DNA of 64,000 bases from Roseovarius sp. (GCF_030373445.1 NZ_JAUCYU010000004.1:186001-250000), one strand, 5' to 3'; counted from the first letter of the stretch, positions 1 through 7,853 are shown. Notes: generated by a model not told the origin, from the letters alone. Program-made: numbers and translations.

Positions 1-339
1 CATCTTCGAGATCAGCTTCTCGGAGAATTTCGCGCCGGGGATCGAGCCGGCGGTGCCGGCGAAGTAGTTCAGCTTGAGCAGCTGGTCGCGGACGGCGTTG
101 GCGATGCGCTCGCGGCCGTAGCCGACGTTTACCGTCCAGACGCCGCCGGAGACGGCGTCGAGATGTTCCTTGCCGTGCTGGTCCCAGACGCGCATGCCCT
201 TGCCCTCGACGATGATGCGGGGGTCGGCCTTGGCGTCGGGGCCGGTCCAGCCGGCGTGCTGGATCAGGTGGTGCCAGACATGGGCGCGGTCGGCCTCGAC
301 CACGCCGGAGAGGTCGTTATCAAGCGGTTTGCCGTCCAT
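1..339 (-). CDS. tpa: Class III aminotransferase, probably taurine--pyruvate aminotransferase (5' part only)
   Basis: These are the first 113 residues of a PLP-dependent class III aminotransferase; the gene continues past the left edge of the window. Class III enzymes move an amino group from an omega-amine to an alpha-keto acid. The N-terminal text (ADRAHVWHHLIQHAGW, then GKGMRVWDQHGKEHLDAVSGG and VWTVNVGYGRERIANAV) matches my memory of roseobacter taurine--pyruvate aminotransferases, which start taurine breakdown to sulfoacetaldehyde. The catalytic lysine lies outside the window. The ATG at 337-339 has a GGAG ribosome site about 8 bases upstream. Paired CTGGCC-type repeats upstream would suit control by the MocR-type activator TauR. 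The family is sure; the taurine substrate is inferred. Confidence 0.65.
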   Translation of the reverse strand, partial: MDGKPLDNDLSGVVEADRAHVWHHLIQHAGWTGPDAKADPRIIVEGKGMRVWDQHGKEHLDAVSGGVWTVNVGYGRERIANAVRDQLLKLNYFAGTAGSIPGAKFSEKLISKM

Positions 340-423
340 CGTGAATGCTCCATCAGGTTGGGCCCGGCGGGAGGGGCCGGGCGATGTCATTTGATCATAT
401 CAGACCCAGATCGGGCGAGACTG

Positions 424-456
424 TTAGGGCCAGTGGTCATTCGCGTATAAGGCCAG
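424..456 (-). promoter_or_regulatory. Paired direct repeat upstream of the aminotransferase gene, possible TauR site
   Basis: Read on the minus strand, CTGGCCTTAT (456-447) and CTGGCCCTAA (433-424) are direct repeats 23 bases apart, 85 to 117 bases upstream of the start codon. A TATGAT -10-like hexamer follows at 399-394. TauR, a MocR/GntR-type activator of taurine genes in Rhodobacter, is remembered to use direct repeats of CTGGAC-TAA type; the exact consensus was not checked. Confidence 0.4.
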
Positions 457-541
457 CGTTTCCGGGGCGGGAGATGGGCGGTTTGTGGCGCGGGCGTTCG
501 GGGGTAGGCTGGAACGGGGGCCTTGGCCGAGGAGGAGAGAG

Positions 542-1135
542 ATGATGCGGATTCTGGGCGTGATTCTGGTGATGCTGGCGGGGGTGGCGGGCGCGCAGGA
601 GGGCCCGTCCTTCGATTGCGGCGAGGCCGGGAGAACTGCGGAGGAGATGATCTGTGCCGATGCGGGGCTGGCGGCGCTCGACCGCCGGGTGGCCGGGCGG
701 TACGCGGCGGCGCTGGAGGCTGCGGGCGGTGAGGCGGCCGAGCTGCGGGCCTATCAGAGGGGCTGGATCAAGGGGCGCGACGAGTGCTGGAAGGCGGAGG
801 ATCAGCGCGCCTGTGTCGAGGGGGAATACCTTCGGCGGGAGGCGGAGCTGGTGGCGCGGTGGATGCTGGAGGCGCCCACGGGCACGGCGGTCTGGGCTTG
901 TGGCGGGAACCCGGCGAACGAGGTGGTGACGATGTTCTTCGACACGGAGCTGCCATCGCTGCGATTCGAGCGGGGGGATTCGGTGGATACCGGGGTGCAG
1001 GTGATGGCGGCCTCGGGTGCGAAATACGAGGGGAGCTTCGGGCGGTCGATCTGGATGAAGGGAGACCGGGCGACGTATCGCGAGCCCGACCCGGACGGGA
1101 CGAGTTACGAATGCGAATTGGTGGAGGAGCGGTGA
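542..1135 (+). CDS. Secreted LprI/MliC-like protein (putative lysozyme inhibitor)
   Basis: Protein of 197 residues with a clear signal peptide (MMRILGVILVMLAGVAGAQ). The next segment (about residues 25-95) has the spaced cysteines and the DxGLxALDRRVAxRYAAAL pattern of the LprI N-terminal family. The last roughly 80 residues (from TAVWACGGNPANEVVTMFF) resemble the MliC barrel that blocks c-type lysozyme. It should act in the periplasm or at the outer membrane. No lipobox cysteine follows the signal peptide, so it is probably soluble. The ATG at 542 was chosen because GGAGGAGAG lies directly upstream; an ATG at 545 is equivalent. Lysozyme inhibition is inferred from the domain pair. Confidence 0.6.
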   Translation: MMRILGVILVMLAGVAGAQEGPSFDCGEAGRTAEEMICADAGLAALDRRVAGRYAAALEAAGGEAAELRAYQRGWIKGRDECWKAEDQRACVEGEYLRREAELVARWMLEAPTGTAVWACGGNPANEVVTMFFDTELPSLRFERGDSVDTGVQVMAASGAKYEGSFGRSIWMKGDRATYREPDPDGTSYECELVEER

Positions 1136-1145
1136 CGGGCGCCGC

Positions 1146-1175
1146 GCGAGGCCCCGGCTCGGGGGCCGGGGCGGG
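1146..1175. repeat. GC-rich palindromic intergenic repeat, copy A
   Basis: A 30-base sequence starting GCGAGGCCCCGGCTCGGGGG, identical to 22034-22063 and closely related to 22134-22162. It contains the palindromic GGCCCCGGCTC/GGGGCCGGGG arrangement. It lies 10 bases behind the stop of the upstream gene and in front of the convergent gene. Confidence 0.7.
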
Positions 1176-1197
1176 GTGGTGGTGGTGAGGGCGTCGT

Positions 1198-1677
1198 TCA
1201 GCGCAGGGTGACGGCGCCGCGGAGCGTGTTGGTGGCGGTGCCGTTGGCGGGGTTCACGTTGGACATGAAGGTGCCGCCGCCCGAGGCCTTGAGCCAGAGG
1301 CCGCTGCCGCTGCTGATGTGCCAGTAGCCGTGGATGTTGCCCTGCGGGTCGCGGCGGCGGGCGTTCCAGCCGAGCGTCACCCGGTCGCCCTCCAGCCCGT
1401 CGAGCACGCAGACGCCGTTGCCTTCGACCGCGCCGCCGCGGACCTCGAGCACGCCGAAGCAGGGGCCGCTGAGCTTGTTCATCGGGTTGGTGGAATCCTC
1501 CATCTCGAAGCTGTTGTAGGTGGTGCGGATGTTCATGAACTGGTGATCGGCGCCGACCTCGATCACCTCGGTCTGGGACTGGCCCTTGGCGGTGCCGTCG
1601 CTGGTATAGGCTTGGGCCGTAGCGTGGCCCGCGGCAAGGAGCGCGGCGAGGGCGGCGGCGGTGAACGTGGTTTTCAT
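1198..1677 (-). CDS. Secreted protein of unknown function
   Basis: A 159-residue protein that I do not recognise. It begins with a signal peptide (MKTTFTAAALAALLAAGHATAQA), so it is exported. The mature part is rich in Gly, Asn and Thr and has two cysteines (GPCFGVLEV and NGVCVLDGL) that could form a disulfide. Alternating polar and hydrophobic stretches such as GYWHISSGSGLWLKASGGG suggest a small beta barrel. It stands alone between a convergent lysozyme-inhibitor-like gene and a co-oriented Lrp-type regulator. Start chosen at the ATG opening the signal peptide. Confidence 0.7.
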   Translation of the reverse strand: MKTTFTAAALAALLAAGHATAQAYTSDGTAKGQSQTEVIEVGADHQFMNIRTTYNSFEMEDSTNPMNKLSGPCFGVLEVRGGAVEGNGVCVLDGLEGDRVTLGWNARRRDPQGNIHGYWHISSGSGLWLKASGGGTFMSNVNPANGTATNTLRGAVTLR

Positions 1678-1766
1678 GGTGTCTCCCCTTCGAGTTCTTG
1701 TCGTTGGTTCGTCGTTGGAAGTGTAACGATGCCAACGTGACGCTGACAAGACATGCGCCGATCCGG

Positions 1767-2210
1767 TTAGCCGCGGGCGTCCTTGGGGGAGCCCATGACG
1801 ACGAAGGTGGTGATCGCGTTGACCTGCGGGAGGATGCCCATCACGTCGGTATGGAAGGCCTTGTAGGCGGGCAGGTCGGCCACCTCGATCCGGAGGAGGT
1901 ATTCGACCGAACCGGTGATGTTGTGGCATTCGACCACTTCGGGCGCGCGGGCCATGGCGCGTTCGAAGGCTTCCTGGCTGGCCTTGGTGTGGGTGTTCAG
2001 GCCGACGGTGGCGTAGGCGACGAAGCCGATGCCGAGGCGGGTGCGGTCGAGCACGGCGCGGTAGCCGGAGATGACGCCACGGCGTTCGAGCTCCTGCACG
2101 CGGCGGAGGCAGGCGGAGGGGGAGAGGCCGACTCGTTCGGCGAGGTCGAGGTTGCTGATCCTTCCGTTGCGGGTCAGCTCCTGCAATATTTGTTGGTTGA
2201 TGTGGTCCAT
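1767..2210 (-). CDS. Lrp/AsnC family transcriptional regulator
   Basis: A 147-residue leucine-responsive-type regulator. The N-terminal winged helix-turn-helix (about residues 5-60; LTRNGRISNLDLAERVGLSP then CLRRVQELERRGVI) is followed by the RAM/effector domain (about 70-145; EVVECHNITGSVEYLLRI is the typical core). Such proteins bind amino acids and control transport or catabolic genes. It is transcribed away from the LysE-type exporter gene next to it, the usual arrangement in which the regulator controls the exporter. The ATG at 2210 gives the standard N-terminus; a TTG at 2228 would add six residues. Confidence 0.92.
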   Translation of the reverse strand: MDHINQQILQELTRNGRISNLDLAERVGLSPSACLRRVQELERRGVISGYRAVLDRTRLGIGFVAYATVGLNTHTKASQEAFERAMARAPEVVECHNITGSVEYLLRIEVADLPAYKAFHTDVMGILPQVNAITTFVVMGSPKDARG

Positions 2211-2220
2211 GGGGGTGAAT

Positions 2221-2290
2221 GATTGCAAATTTCTGTGCCAGACGCAAAAGAAAGCAATTCAAATGCGCCGGTGACGGAATAGGTTTGCGT
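2221..2290. promoter_or_regulatory. Divergent lrp/lysE control region with an inverted ACGCAAA/TTTGCGT pair
   Basis: The short spacer between the divergent genes carries ACGCAAA at 2242-2248 and its reverse complement TTTGCGT at 2284-2290, plus ATTGCAAAT at 2222-2230. It is locally AT-rich compared with the surroundings. These are candidate sites for the neighbouring Lrp-type regulator; binding is inferred from position only. Confidence 0.35.
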
Positions 2291-2292
2291 TC

Positions 2293-2901
2293 ATGACACT
2301 CGAGATATTCACCGCCCTTGTCGCCTTTGCCTTCGTCACGGTCATGACGCCGGGGCCGAACAACCTGATGCTGATGGCCTCGGGGGCGAATTTCGGCTTC
2401 CGCCGGTCCGTGCCGCACATGATGGGCATCGGGATCGGGTTTCCGTCGATGGTTCTGCTGGTGGGCGTGGGGGTGATGCAGGTGTTCGACCTGTGGACGC
2501 CGAGCTACACCATCCTGAAGGTGCTGAGCGTGGGGTACCTGTTGTACCTGGCGTGGAAGATCGCGCATGCCGCCCCGCCGAAGGAGGCGGGTGTAGAGGT
2601 GGAGGGCAAGCCGCTGTCGTTCTTCCAGTCGGCGGCGTTCCAGTGGGTGAACCCGAAGGCGTGGAGCATGGCGTTGAGCGCCATCACGCTGTACGCGACC
2701 AGCCGGGACGTGACCGCGGTTCTGTGGGTCGCCGGGGTCTACGTGGTGGTGTCGGTGATCAGCACCACGGGCTGGACCGTGCTGGGCCAGCAGATGCGGC
2801 GGCTCTTGAAGAACCGGACACGGCTGCGGGTGTTCAACTGGACCATGGCGGTGCTGCTGGTGGTGACGCTGGTGCCGGTGTTGTGGCCTGCCTCGGCGTG
2901 A
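2293..2901 (+). CDS. LysE/RhtB family amino-acid exporter
   Basis: A 202-residue inner-membrane protein with about six hydrophobic segments. The N-terminal segment has the family signature MTPGPNNLMLMASGANFG, followed by a second helix with GIGIGFPSMVLLVGVGVM. A mid-protein motif FQWVNPKAWSMALSA is also typical of LysE/RhtB exporters of amino acids or homoserine lactones. It starts 82 bases from the divergent Lrp/AsnC gene, which probably senses the exported substrate. The substrate itself cannot be told from sequence. Confidence 0.93.
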   Translation: MTLEIFTALVAFAFVTVMTPGPNNLMLMASGANFGFRRSVPHMMGIGIGFPSMVLLVGVGVMQVFDLWTPSYTILKVLSVGYLLYLAWKIAHAAPPKEAGVEVEGKPLSFFQSAAFQWVNPKAWSMALSAITLYATSRDVTAVLWVAGVYVVVSVISTTGWTVLGQQMRRLLKNRTRLRVFNWTMAVLLVVTLVPVLWPASA

Positions 2902-2926
2902 GGCGTTCGGCGCGGGCGTCGGGAAT

Positions 2927-2951
2927 TTCGAGTATTTTGGCCAAGAAGAAG
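2927..2951 (+). repeat. Dispersed intergenic motif, copy 1
   Basis: Reads GAGTATTTTGGCCAAGAAGAAG at its core and lies 25 bases behind the lysE-type stop codon. Related copies are at 25386-25414, 36722-36750, 39951-39978 and 62313-62340; all follow stop codons closely. Confidence 0.6.
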
Positions 2952-3020
2952 TCGGGTGTTTCGCGTCGGTGGCGCGGGGGTGCTTCTCGGGCCGGGCGGG
3001 CGCGTGCTATGGCGGTGGGT

Positions 3021-3635
3021 ATGAGAGTGACGTTGCTGCATACGGCCGAGGGGCACCGGGCGCGGTTCGAGGCGCTGGGCGCGCGGGTTTCGCCGGGGGC
3101 GGAGCTGCGGCAGGAGGTCAGGGAGGATTGGCTGGCCCGGGCGCAGGGCGGCGTTTCGGCGGAGCTGGAGGCGGAGATCGCCGATGCGGTGGCCGGGGCG
3201 GAGGGCGTCGTGATCTGTACCTGCACGACGATCGGGCCCGCGGCGGAGAAGGCGGGCGCGATGCGGGTGGACTGGCCGATGATGCAGGCGGCGGCAAGGA
3301 TCGGCGGGCCGGTGCTTCTGGTTTACGGGTTGGAGAGTACCTGGGGGCCGAGCCTTGGATTGCTGGAGCGGGCGCTGGCGGCAGAGGGGTGCGAGGCCGT
3401 GGTGCATCCGATGCCGTTGATGCGGTTCTGGCCGCTCTTCGAGGCGGGCGAGCAAGCGGCGTTTGACGCGGTGGTGGCCGGGGAGGTTCGGCAGGTGATC
3501 GGGAGCGGGCGGGAGATCGGCTGTGTGGTGCTGGCGCAGGTGTCGATGGCGGGCGCGGCGGAGCTGCTGGCGGACCTGGGCGTGCCGGTGCTGGCCTCGC
3601 CCGAGCTGGCGCTGCGGGCGGGGCTGGAGGCGTGA
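3021..3635 (+). CDS. Asp/Glu racemase-like protein
   Basis: A 204-residue protein with the alpha/beta architecture of the Asp/Glu/hydantoin racemase superfamily. The first catalytic-loop cysteines are present (GVVICTCTTIGPAAE, about residues 67-81). The expected second cysteine loop instead reads GCVVLAQVSMAGAAELL near residue 175, as in a racemase-like subgroup whose reaction is unknown. It overlaps the following methyltransferase gene by four bases (GTGA), so the two are cotranscribed. The ATG at 3021 was chosen; one at 3009 would add four residues. Enzyme function is uncertain. Confidence 0.65.
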   Translation: MRVTLLHTAEGHRARFEALGARVSPGAELRQEVREDWLARAQGGVSAELEAEIADAVAGAEGVVICTCTTIGPAAEKAGAMRVDWPMMQAAARIGGPVLLVYGLESTWGPSLGLLERALAAEGCEAVVHPMPLMRFWPLFEAGEQAAFDAVVAGEVRQVIGSGREIGCVVLAQVSMAGAAELLADLGVPVLASPELALRAGLEA

Positions 3636-4243
3636 GCGACCTGGGTGAACTGGCGGGCCGGGTGCTGGAGGTCTACGAGCGGAACGCGGCAAGGTATGAC
3701 CGGGAGCGGAGCCGGGTGCTGTTCGAGCGCGGGTGGCTGGACCGGTTCGCGGGGATGATCCCCGGGGGCGGCCGGGTGCTGGATGTCGGGTGCGGCACCG
3801 GGGCGCCGATGGCGGATTACCTGGCGGGGCTGGGGTTTGCCGTGACCGGCGTGGACGGCGCGGCGGCGATGATCGAAATCGCGCGGGCAAGGCGGCCGGA
3901 GGGCGACTGGCGCGTGGCGGATATGCGGGCGCTGTCACTGGAGGAGCGGTTCGACGGGGTGCTGGCGTGGGACAGTTTCTTTCACCTGACGCGGGACGAG
4001 CAGCGGCAGGTGGTGCCGCGGTTGTTGCGGCATTTGCGGCCGGGCGGGCCGCTGATGCTGACGGTGGGGCCGGGAGATGGCGAGGCGGAGGGCTGCGTGG
4101 GGGACGAGCCGATCTACCATGCGAGCCTTGAGGGGGAGGAGTATGCCAGCCTGTTGCATGAGGGTGGGGCGGAGGTCGTGGCCTACGTGCTGAACGACGA
4201 GACCTGCGGGGGGCACGGGATCCTGCTGGCGCGGAAGCTCTAG
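3632..4243 (+). CDS. Class I SAM-dependent methyltransferase
   Basis: A 203-residue methyltransferase with motif I VLDVGCGTGAPMADYLA at about residues 48-64, an acidic motif II (VTGVDGAAAMIEIAR), a motif III region (WRVADMRAL) and a post-motif helix (LLRHLRPGGPLMLTVGPG). The GTG start overlaps the upstream racemase-like stop. Its stop overlaps, tail to tail, the stop of the DMT transporter on the other strand. The substrate is unknown; pairing with the racemase-like protein suggests small-molecule modification. Confidence 0.85.
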   Translation: MSDLGELAGRVLEVYERNAARYDRERSRVLFERGWLDRFAGMIPGGGRVLDVGCGTGAPMADYLAGLGFAVTGVDGAAAMIEIARARRPEGDWRVADMRALSLEERFDGVLAWDSFFHLTRDEQRQVVPRLLRHLRPGGPLMLTVGPGDGEAEGCVGDEPIYHASLEGEEYASLLHEGGAEVVAYVLNDETCGGHGILLARKL

Positions 4244-5139
4244 CGGCGGAGCGAGAGGATGCCGGCGGCGACGATCAGGGCCATGCCGGCCAGCGTGACC
4301 GGGCCGGGGATGTCGGCGAAGAAGATCACGCCCCAGACCACGGCGAAGCCCACGTATGCGAAATCGAACGTGCCGATGACCGAGGAGGGCCCGGCCTGGT
4401 AGGCGATGGCGGTGCCGACGCTGCCGATGATGATGGAGAGCGCGAGGATCGCCATGGCGCCCCAGTTGGCCGGGGTCATGGCGGCCCAGGGGGCGGAGAG
4501 GAAGCCGGAACTGGTTTGAGGCAGGAGGAGGGTGGCCAGCCCGCCCGCCACCACGAAGGCGATGTTGAGGGCGAGGGCCAGCATCATCGGGTGCTCGCCG
4601 CGGCATTTCGTGCGGGTGAAGATCATCGCCGCGGCGTAGAGCATGGCGGCGAGGAGGGGGAGGAGGGCGTAGGCGCTGAAATGGCCGGCGTCGGGGCGGA
4701 GGATCAGCAGGACCCCGGCGAAGCCGAGGGCGACCGCGAGCCAGCCCAGCGGCGGGATGCGGTCGCGGGCGGCGAGCGCCGAGAAGAGGGTGATGAAGAG
4801 CGGCAGGGTGTAGTAGGCCGCCGCCGCGATGGCGAGCGGCAGGTGCGGAAGCGAGGCGTAGTAGGCGACCCACATGGTGACGAGGAGCGCGCTGCGCAGG
4901 GCTGTCCAGCCCGGCGCGGCGGGGCGGGTGAGGGCGGCGGGGAACCAGAGGGCGAGCACGCCCAGCAGCAGGGGCAGGGCGAGGGCCGACCGGAGGGTGA
5001 AGATCTGCCAGAGCGGGAAGCTCGACGACGTGAGCTTGATGATGGCGTCGCCCAGCGACAGGCCCAGCACGGTAAAGACGATGGTGCCCACGGCGAGGGG
5101 CAGGTTGTCGGGCCGGTGCGGGGTGGCGGGGGCGGTCAC
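4240..5139 (-). CDS. DMT superfamily transporter (EamA type)
   Basis: A 299-residue inner-membrane protein with about ten transmembrane helices arranged as two EamA repeats (about residues 15-145 and 160-298). Typical sequences are LSLGDAIIKLTSSSFPLWQI in the first repeat and GSVGTAIAYQAGPSSVIGTFDF in the second. Such proteins export metabolites or drugs. The GTG at 5139 gives a normal N-terminus; the open frame runs further upstream, but that part is Arg/Pro-rich and has no membrane character. The gene ends tail to tail with the methyltransferase gene, sharing three bases. Confidence 0.88.
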   Translation of the reverse strand: MTAPATPHRPDNLPLAVGTIVFTVLGLSLGDAIIKLTSSSFPLWQIFTLRSALALPLLLGVLALWFPAALTRPAAPGWTALRSALLVTMWVAYYASLPHLPLAIAAAAYYTLPLFITLFSALAARDRIPPLGWLAVALGFAGVLLILRPDAGHFSAYALLPLLAAMLYAAAMIFTRTKCRGEHPMMLALALNIAFVVAGGLATLLLPQTSSGFLSAPWAAMTPANWGAMAILALSIIIGSVGTAIAYQAGPSSVIGTFDFAYVGFAVVWGVIFFADIPGPVTLAGMALIVAAGILSLRR

Positions 5140-5298
5140 GGGCGGGCTCCTGTCGTATCGGGGGCAGCTTAGCCGGTGAGGGCGTGGCCGCAAGGCGGTG
5201 GCGCGGGGGTGCTGACAGCCCCTGTCGGGGTGTCGATTTGTTTGCAAATCCACCCTTCAGCCGCCATATACGGGCACGACAGTACGGGAGCGACGTGG

Positions 5299-6261
5299 AT
5301 GACCAATTACCTCGACTTCGAAAAGCCGCTGGCCGAGATCGAAGGCAAGGCCGAAGAGCTTCGGGCGATGGCGCGGGCGAACGAGGATATGGATGTCACG
5401 GAAGAGGCCGGGGCGCTGGACAAGAAGGCGGCCACGATGCTTCAGGACCTGTACAAGGGCCTGACGCCCTGGCGGAAATGCCAGGTGGCGCGGCACCCCG
5501 ACCGGCCGCATTGCCGCGATTACATCAAGGCGCTGTTCCACGAGTACACGCCGCTGGCGGGCGACCGGAATTTCGCCGACGACCAGGCGGTGATGGGCGG
5601 GCTGGCGCGGTTCAACGACCGGCCGGTGATGGTGATCGGGCACGAGAAGGGCAACGACACCAAGAGCCGGATCCAGCGGAATTTCGGCATGGCGCGGCCC
5701 GAGGGCTATCGCAAGGCGATCCGGCTGATGGAGATGGCGGACAGGTTCAACCTGCCGGTGATCACGCTGGTGGACACGCCCGGCGCCTATCCCGGCAAGG
5801 GGGCCGAGGAGCGGGGCCAGTCGGAGGCGATTGCAAGGGCGACGGAGACCTGCCTGCAGATCGGCGTCCCGCTGGTGAGCGTGATCATCGGCGAGGGCGG
5901 TTCCGGCGGGGCGGTGGCGTTTGCCAGTGCGAACCGCGTGGCGATGCTGGAGCATTCGGTCTACTCGGTGATCAGCCCCGAGGGCTGTGCCTCGATCCTG
6001 TGGAAGGATGCCGAGAAGATGCGGGAGGCGGCGGAGGCGCTGCGGCTGACGGCGCAGGACCTGCACAAGCTGGGCGTGACCGACCGGATCATACCCGAGC
6101 CGCTGGGGGGCGCGCACCGCGATCCGCCGAAGACGATCAAGGCGGTGGGCGAGACCATCGAGGGGCTGCTGGGCGAGCTGTCGGAGAAGTCCCGCAAGGC
6201 GCTGGTGAAGGCGCGGCGGGACAAGTTCCTGGCGATGGGCAGCAAGGGGCTGGCGGCCTGA
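5299..6261 (+). CDS. accA: Acetyl-CoA carboxylase carboxyltransferase subunit alpha
   Basis: A 320-residue protein, matching the usual AccA length. With AccD it transfers the carboxyl group from carboxybiotin to acetyl-CoA, giving malonyl-CoA, the first committed step of fatty-acid synthesis. The N-terminus ([19 protein letters not shown]) and the core motifs [34 protein letters not shown] and [15 protein letters not shown] are diagnostic. The ATG at 5299 is preceded by GGGAGCGACGTGG. accD is not nearby, as is common. The upstream spacer (5140-5298) contains TTTGCAAA and TATACG, which could be promoter elements. Confidence 0.97.
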   Translation: MTNYLDFEKPLAEIEGKAEELRAMARANEDMDVTEEAGALDKKAATMLQDLYKGLTPWRKCQVARHPDRPHCRDYIKALFHEYTPLAGDRNFADDQAVMGGLARFNDRPVMVIGHEKGNDTKSRIQRNFGMARPEGYRKAIRLMEMADRFNLPVITLVDTPGAYPGKGAEERGQSEAIARATETCLQIGVPLVSVIIGEGGSGGAVAFASANRVAMLEHSVYSVISPEGCASILWKDAEKMREAAEALRLTAQDLHKLGVTDRIIPEPLGGAHRDPPKTIKAVGETIEGLLGELSEKSRKALVKARRDKFLAMGSKGLAA

Positions 6262-6294
6262 CGACGGCGGGGCGCCGACCCGGAGGCTTGAGGG

Positions 6295-6675
6295 ATGGCG
6301 GCCATGTTCGACCACGTGACGCTTGGTGTTTCGGATCTCGAGGCGGCGCGGCGGTTCTATGACCGGCTGATGCCGGTGCTGGGCCTGCCGCTGTTGTGGG
6401 CCAACGAAACGATGCTGACCTACGGGATCGAAGGCGGGCAGGATTTCGGCCTGCAGCAGGACGAGGGCGCCGCCCGCCACGGCACGCATGTGGCGTTCAG
6501 CGCGCCTGACCGGGAGAGCGTCGATAGGTTTCATTCCGAAGGGCTGGCCGGCGGCGGACGGGATGCCGGCGCCCCCGGTCTGCGGCCGGAATACCAGGGG
6601 TCCTACTACGCCGCGTTCCTTGCCGATCCCGATGGCAACCGGCTTGAGGCGGTGTTCCACGCGCCCGCCGAATGA
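6295..6675 (+). CDS. VOC (glyoxalase/bleomycin-resistance fold) family protein
   Basis: A 126-residue single-domain VOC protein. It starts MFDHVTLGVSDLEAARRFYD and ends AAFLADPDGNRLEAVFH, the conserved paired beta-alpha-beta modules. The likely metal ligands are the first His and the last Glu of this pattern. Members act as metal-dependent dioxygenases, glyoxalases or resistance proteins; no specific role can be assigned. The ATG at 6295 follows a GGAGG-like site at about 6281-6285. Confidence 0.85.
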   Translation: MAAMFDHVTLGVSDLEAARRFYDRLMPVLGLPLLWANETMLTYGIEGGQDFGLQQDEGAARHGTHVAFSAPDRESVDRFHSEGLAGGGRDAGAPGLRPEYQGSYYAAFLADPDGNRLEAVFHAPAE

Positions 6676-7358
6676 CTGGCCGGGGCGCCTCTCGCATCTT
6701 ATCCGGAGGGTGGGTCCTGGATGTATCCGGACATGTCAGGCGACTACGCCAGCCTCGAAGACCGTGAAGCGGCCGCCCGCAGGGAGATACCCTGACTTGC
6801 CGGTCACTGACCTTTGAAGGGGTGGGGCCGGGTCACGACGTGCTGCCTTCGGCGCAGCGGAGTATCGTTAGACATCAGCGATGCAAGCTCGGCCCTGCGG
6901 CAGGATTGCCTCTTTCGTCGGAAAGGTTTGCCTCTCCCGCGTCGCGTCGCGTCGCGTGCGTTAAAATCCGAAGCTGTCGTTCAGGCAGCACGCGGCGAAG
7001 GGCGGGTTGGAGCCCAAAGCTGACCTGACAACGAAGCGCGTGCGCGGAACAAAGGGCTTTAGCCCGCCGCGCATCGACGGGCCGTACCGACGGCACGGCG
7101 ATTTGGCAAATGGAGTGCCACGCTCGTTGGTCGGATGTACGTCGCAACTATAAAGTGGCAACTACCACCGTCGGTTCGCCGCACCACGGCCCGTCGATGC
7201 GCGGCTTCGCACCGTCGGGATTCAATGACCGCTCCGTCCGCACTTCAGACGCCGGACGTTATCGCGGCTCACGGCCGCTTCGGGGCTGGCCGTCCTGTCG
7301 GATGCCATTTCCCTGACGAGACAGGCCAACCTGACTGTTGCTTTCCAAAGGGGAAGTT
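6676..7358. other. Long stretch with no convincing gene, next to the 3' end of tRNA-Ala
   Basis: About 680 bases between the VOC gene and tRNA-Ala. GC is visibly lower than the surroundings (36 of 70 bases at 7101-7170 by hand count). It holds a 25-codon open frame at 6721-6795, a CGCGT tandem stretch around 6939-6958, a small GGGCT/AGCCC hairpin at 7054-7065, a 20-base inverted repeat at 7066-7085 and 7186-7205, and a 10-base imperfect direct repeat (GTCGCAACTA/GTGGCAACTA) around 7141-7164. Several open frames of 60-90 codons exist on both strands, but none has family motifs or a good ribosome site. It may be decayed mobile DNA or an unrecognised RNA. Confidence 0.6.
7066..7205. repeat. 20-base perfect inverted repeat with 100-base spacer
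   Basis: The arm at 7066-7085 (GCCGCGCATCGACGGGCCGT) is the exact reverse complement of 7186-7205. The spacer of 100 bases is AT-richer than the arms. The arms could pair in RNA or be ends of a small lost element. No transposase lies between them. Confidence 0.6.
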
Positions 7359-7434
<76 letters not shown>

Positions 7435-7487
7435 GTACCTGTCCGGACTGTCGGGTCCGGCAATTGCCGCTATCTAGGCAAAGCGCC

Positions 7488-7515
7488 GGGCGGGATCAAG
7501 TGGAAAATCCCGCCC
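7488..7515 (-). terminator. Hairpin behind the TIGR02300 gene
   Basis: GGGCGGGAT (7488-7496) pairs with ATCCCGCCC (7507-7515) across a 10-base loop, 8 bases behind the stop of the minus-strand gene. There is no strong T run after it on the minus strand, so intrinsic termination is only possible. Confidence 0.4.
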
Positions 7516-7523
7516 CTGCGCCA

Positions 7524-7853
7524 TCAGTTCTCGTTGTCTTCGTCCGACACGTCGGCGATGTCGTCGAGCGAAACGTTGTCGTCGTCGTCGTCGTCATCGA
7601 GCACGTCATCGCCCAGATCGACATCGACATCATCATCATCGTCCAGCACGTCCGAATCCACGTCGTTGCTGCCGGATTTCATCTTCTTCGTCTCCGCGTC
7701 CTCCGCGTCGGCGGTGATCGACCGGCTCTTGCCGGTTTCCAGTTCCACCACTTCGCCGGTATACGGGCTGACGATCGGGTTCTTGTTCAGGTCGTAGAAC
7801 CGCTTGCCGGTGGTCGGGCAGACGCGCTTTACGCCCCATTCTTCCTTGGGCAT
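7524..7853 (-). CDS. TIGR02300 family protein with polyacidic tail
   Basis: A 109-residue protein of the TIGR02300 (FYDLN acid) family of alphaproteobacteria. The N-terminal third is basic and conserved: WGVKRVCPTTGKRFYDLNK then NPIVSPYTGEV, and may form a small structured motif with a single Cys. From about residue 67 the protein is almost entirely Asp-rich, with DDDDDVDVDLGDDVLDDDD and related runs, and is probably disordered. The function is unknown. The tail is encoded by a GTC/GAC-type trinucleotide-rich stretch (about 7560-7660). The ATG at 7853 precedes the conserved MPKEEWG start. Confidence 0.9.
   Translation of the reverse strand: MPKEEWGVKRVCPTTGKRFYDLNKNPIVSPYTGEVVELETGKSRSITADAEDAETKKMKSGSNDVDSDVLDDDDDVDVDLGDDVLDDDDDDDNVSLDDIADVSDEDNEN

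Noticed and set aside
6721-6795. A 24-residue open frame (MYPDMSGDYASLEDREAA...)
   Set aside because: Good codon use, but no clear ribosome site and no known homologue; kept only as a mention in the gene-free stretch.
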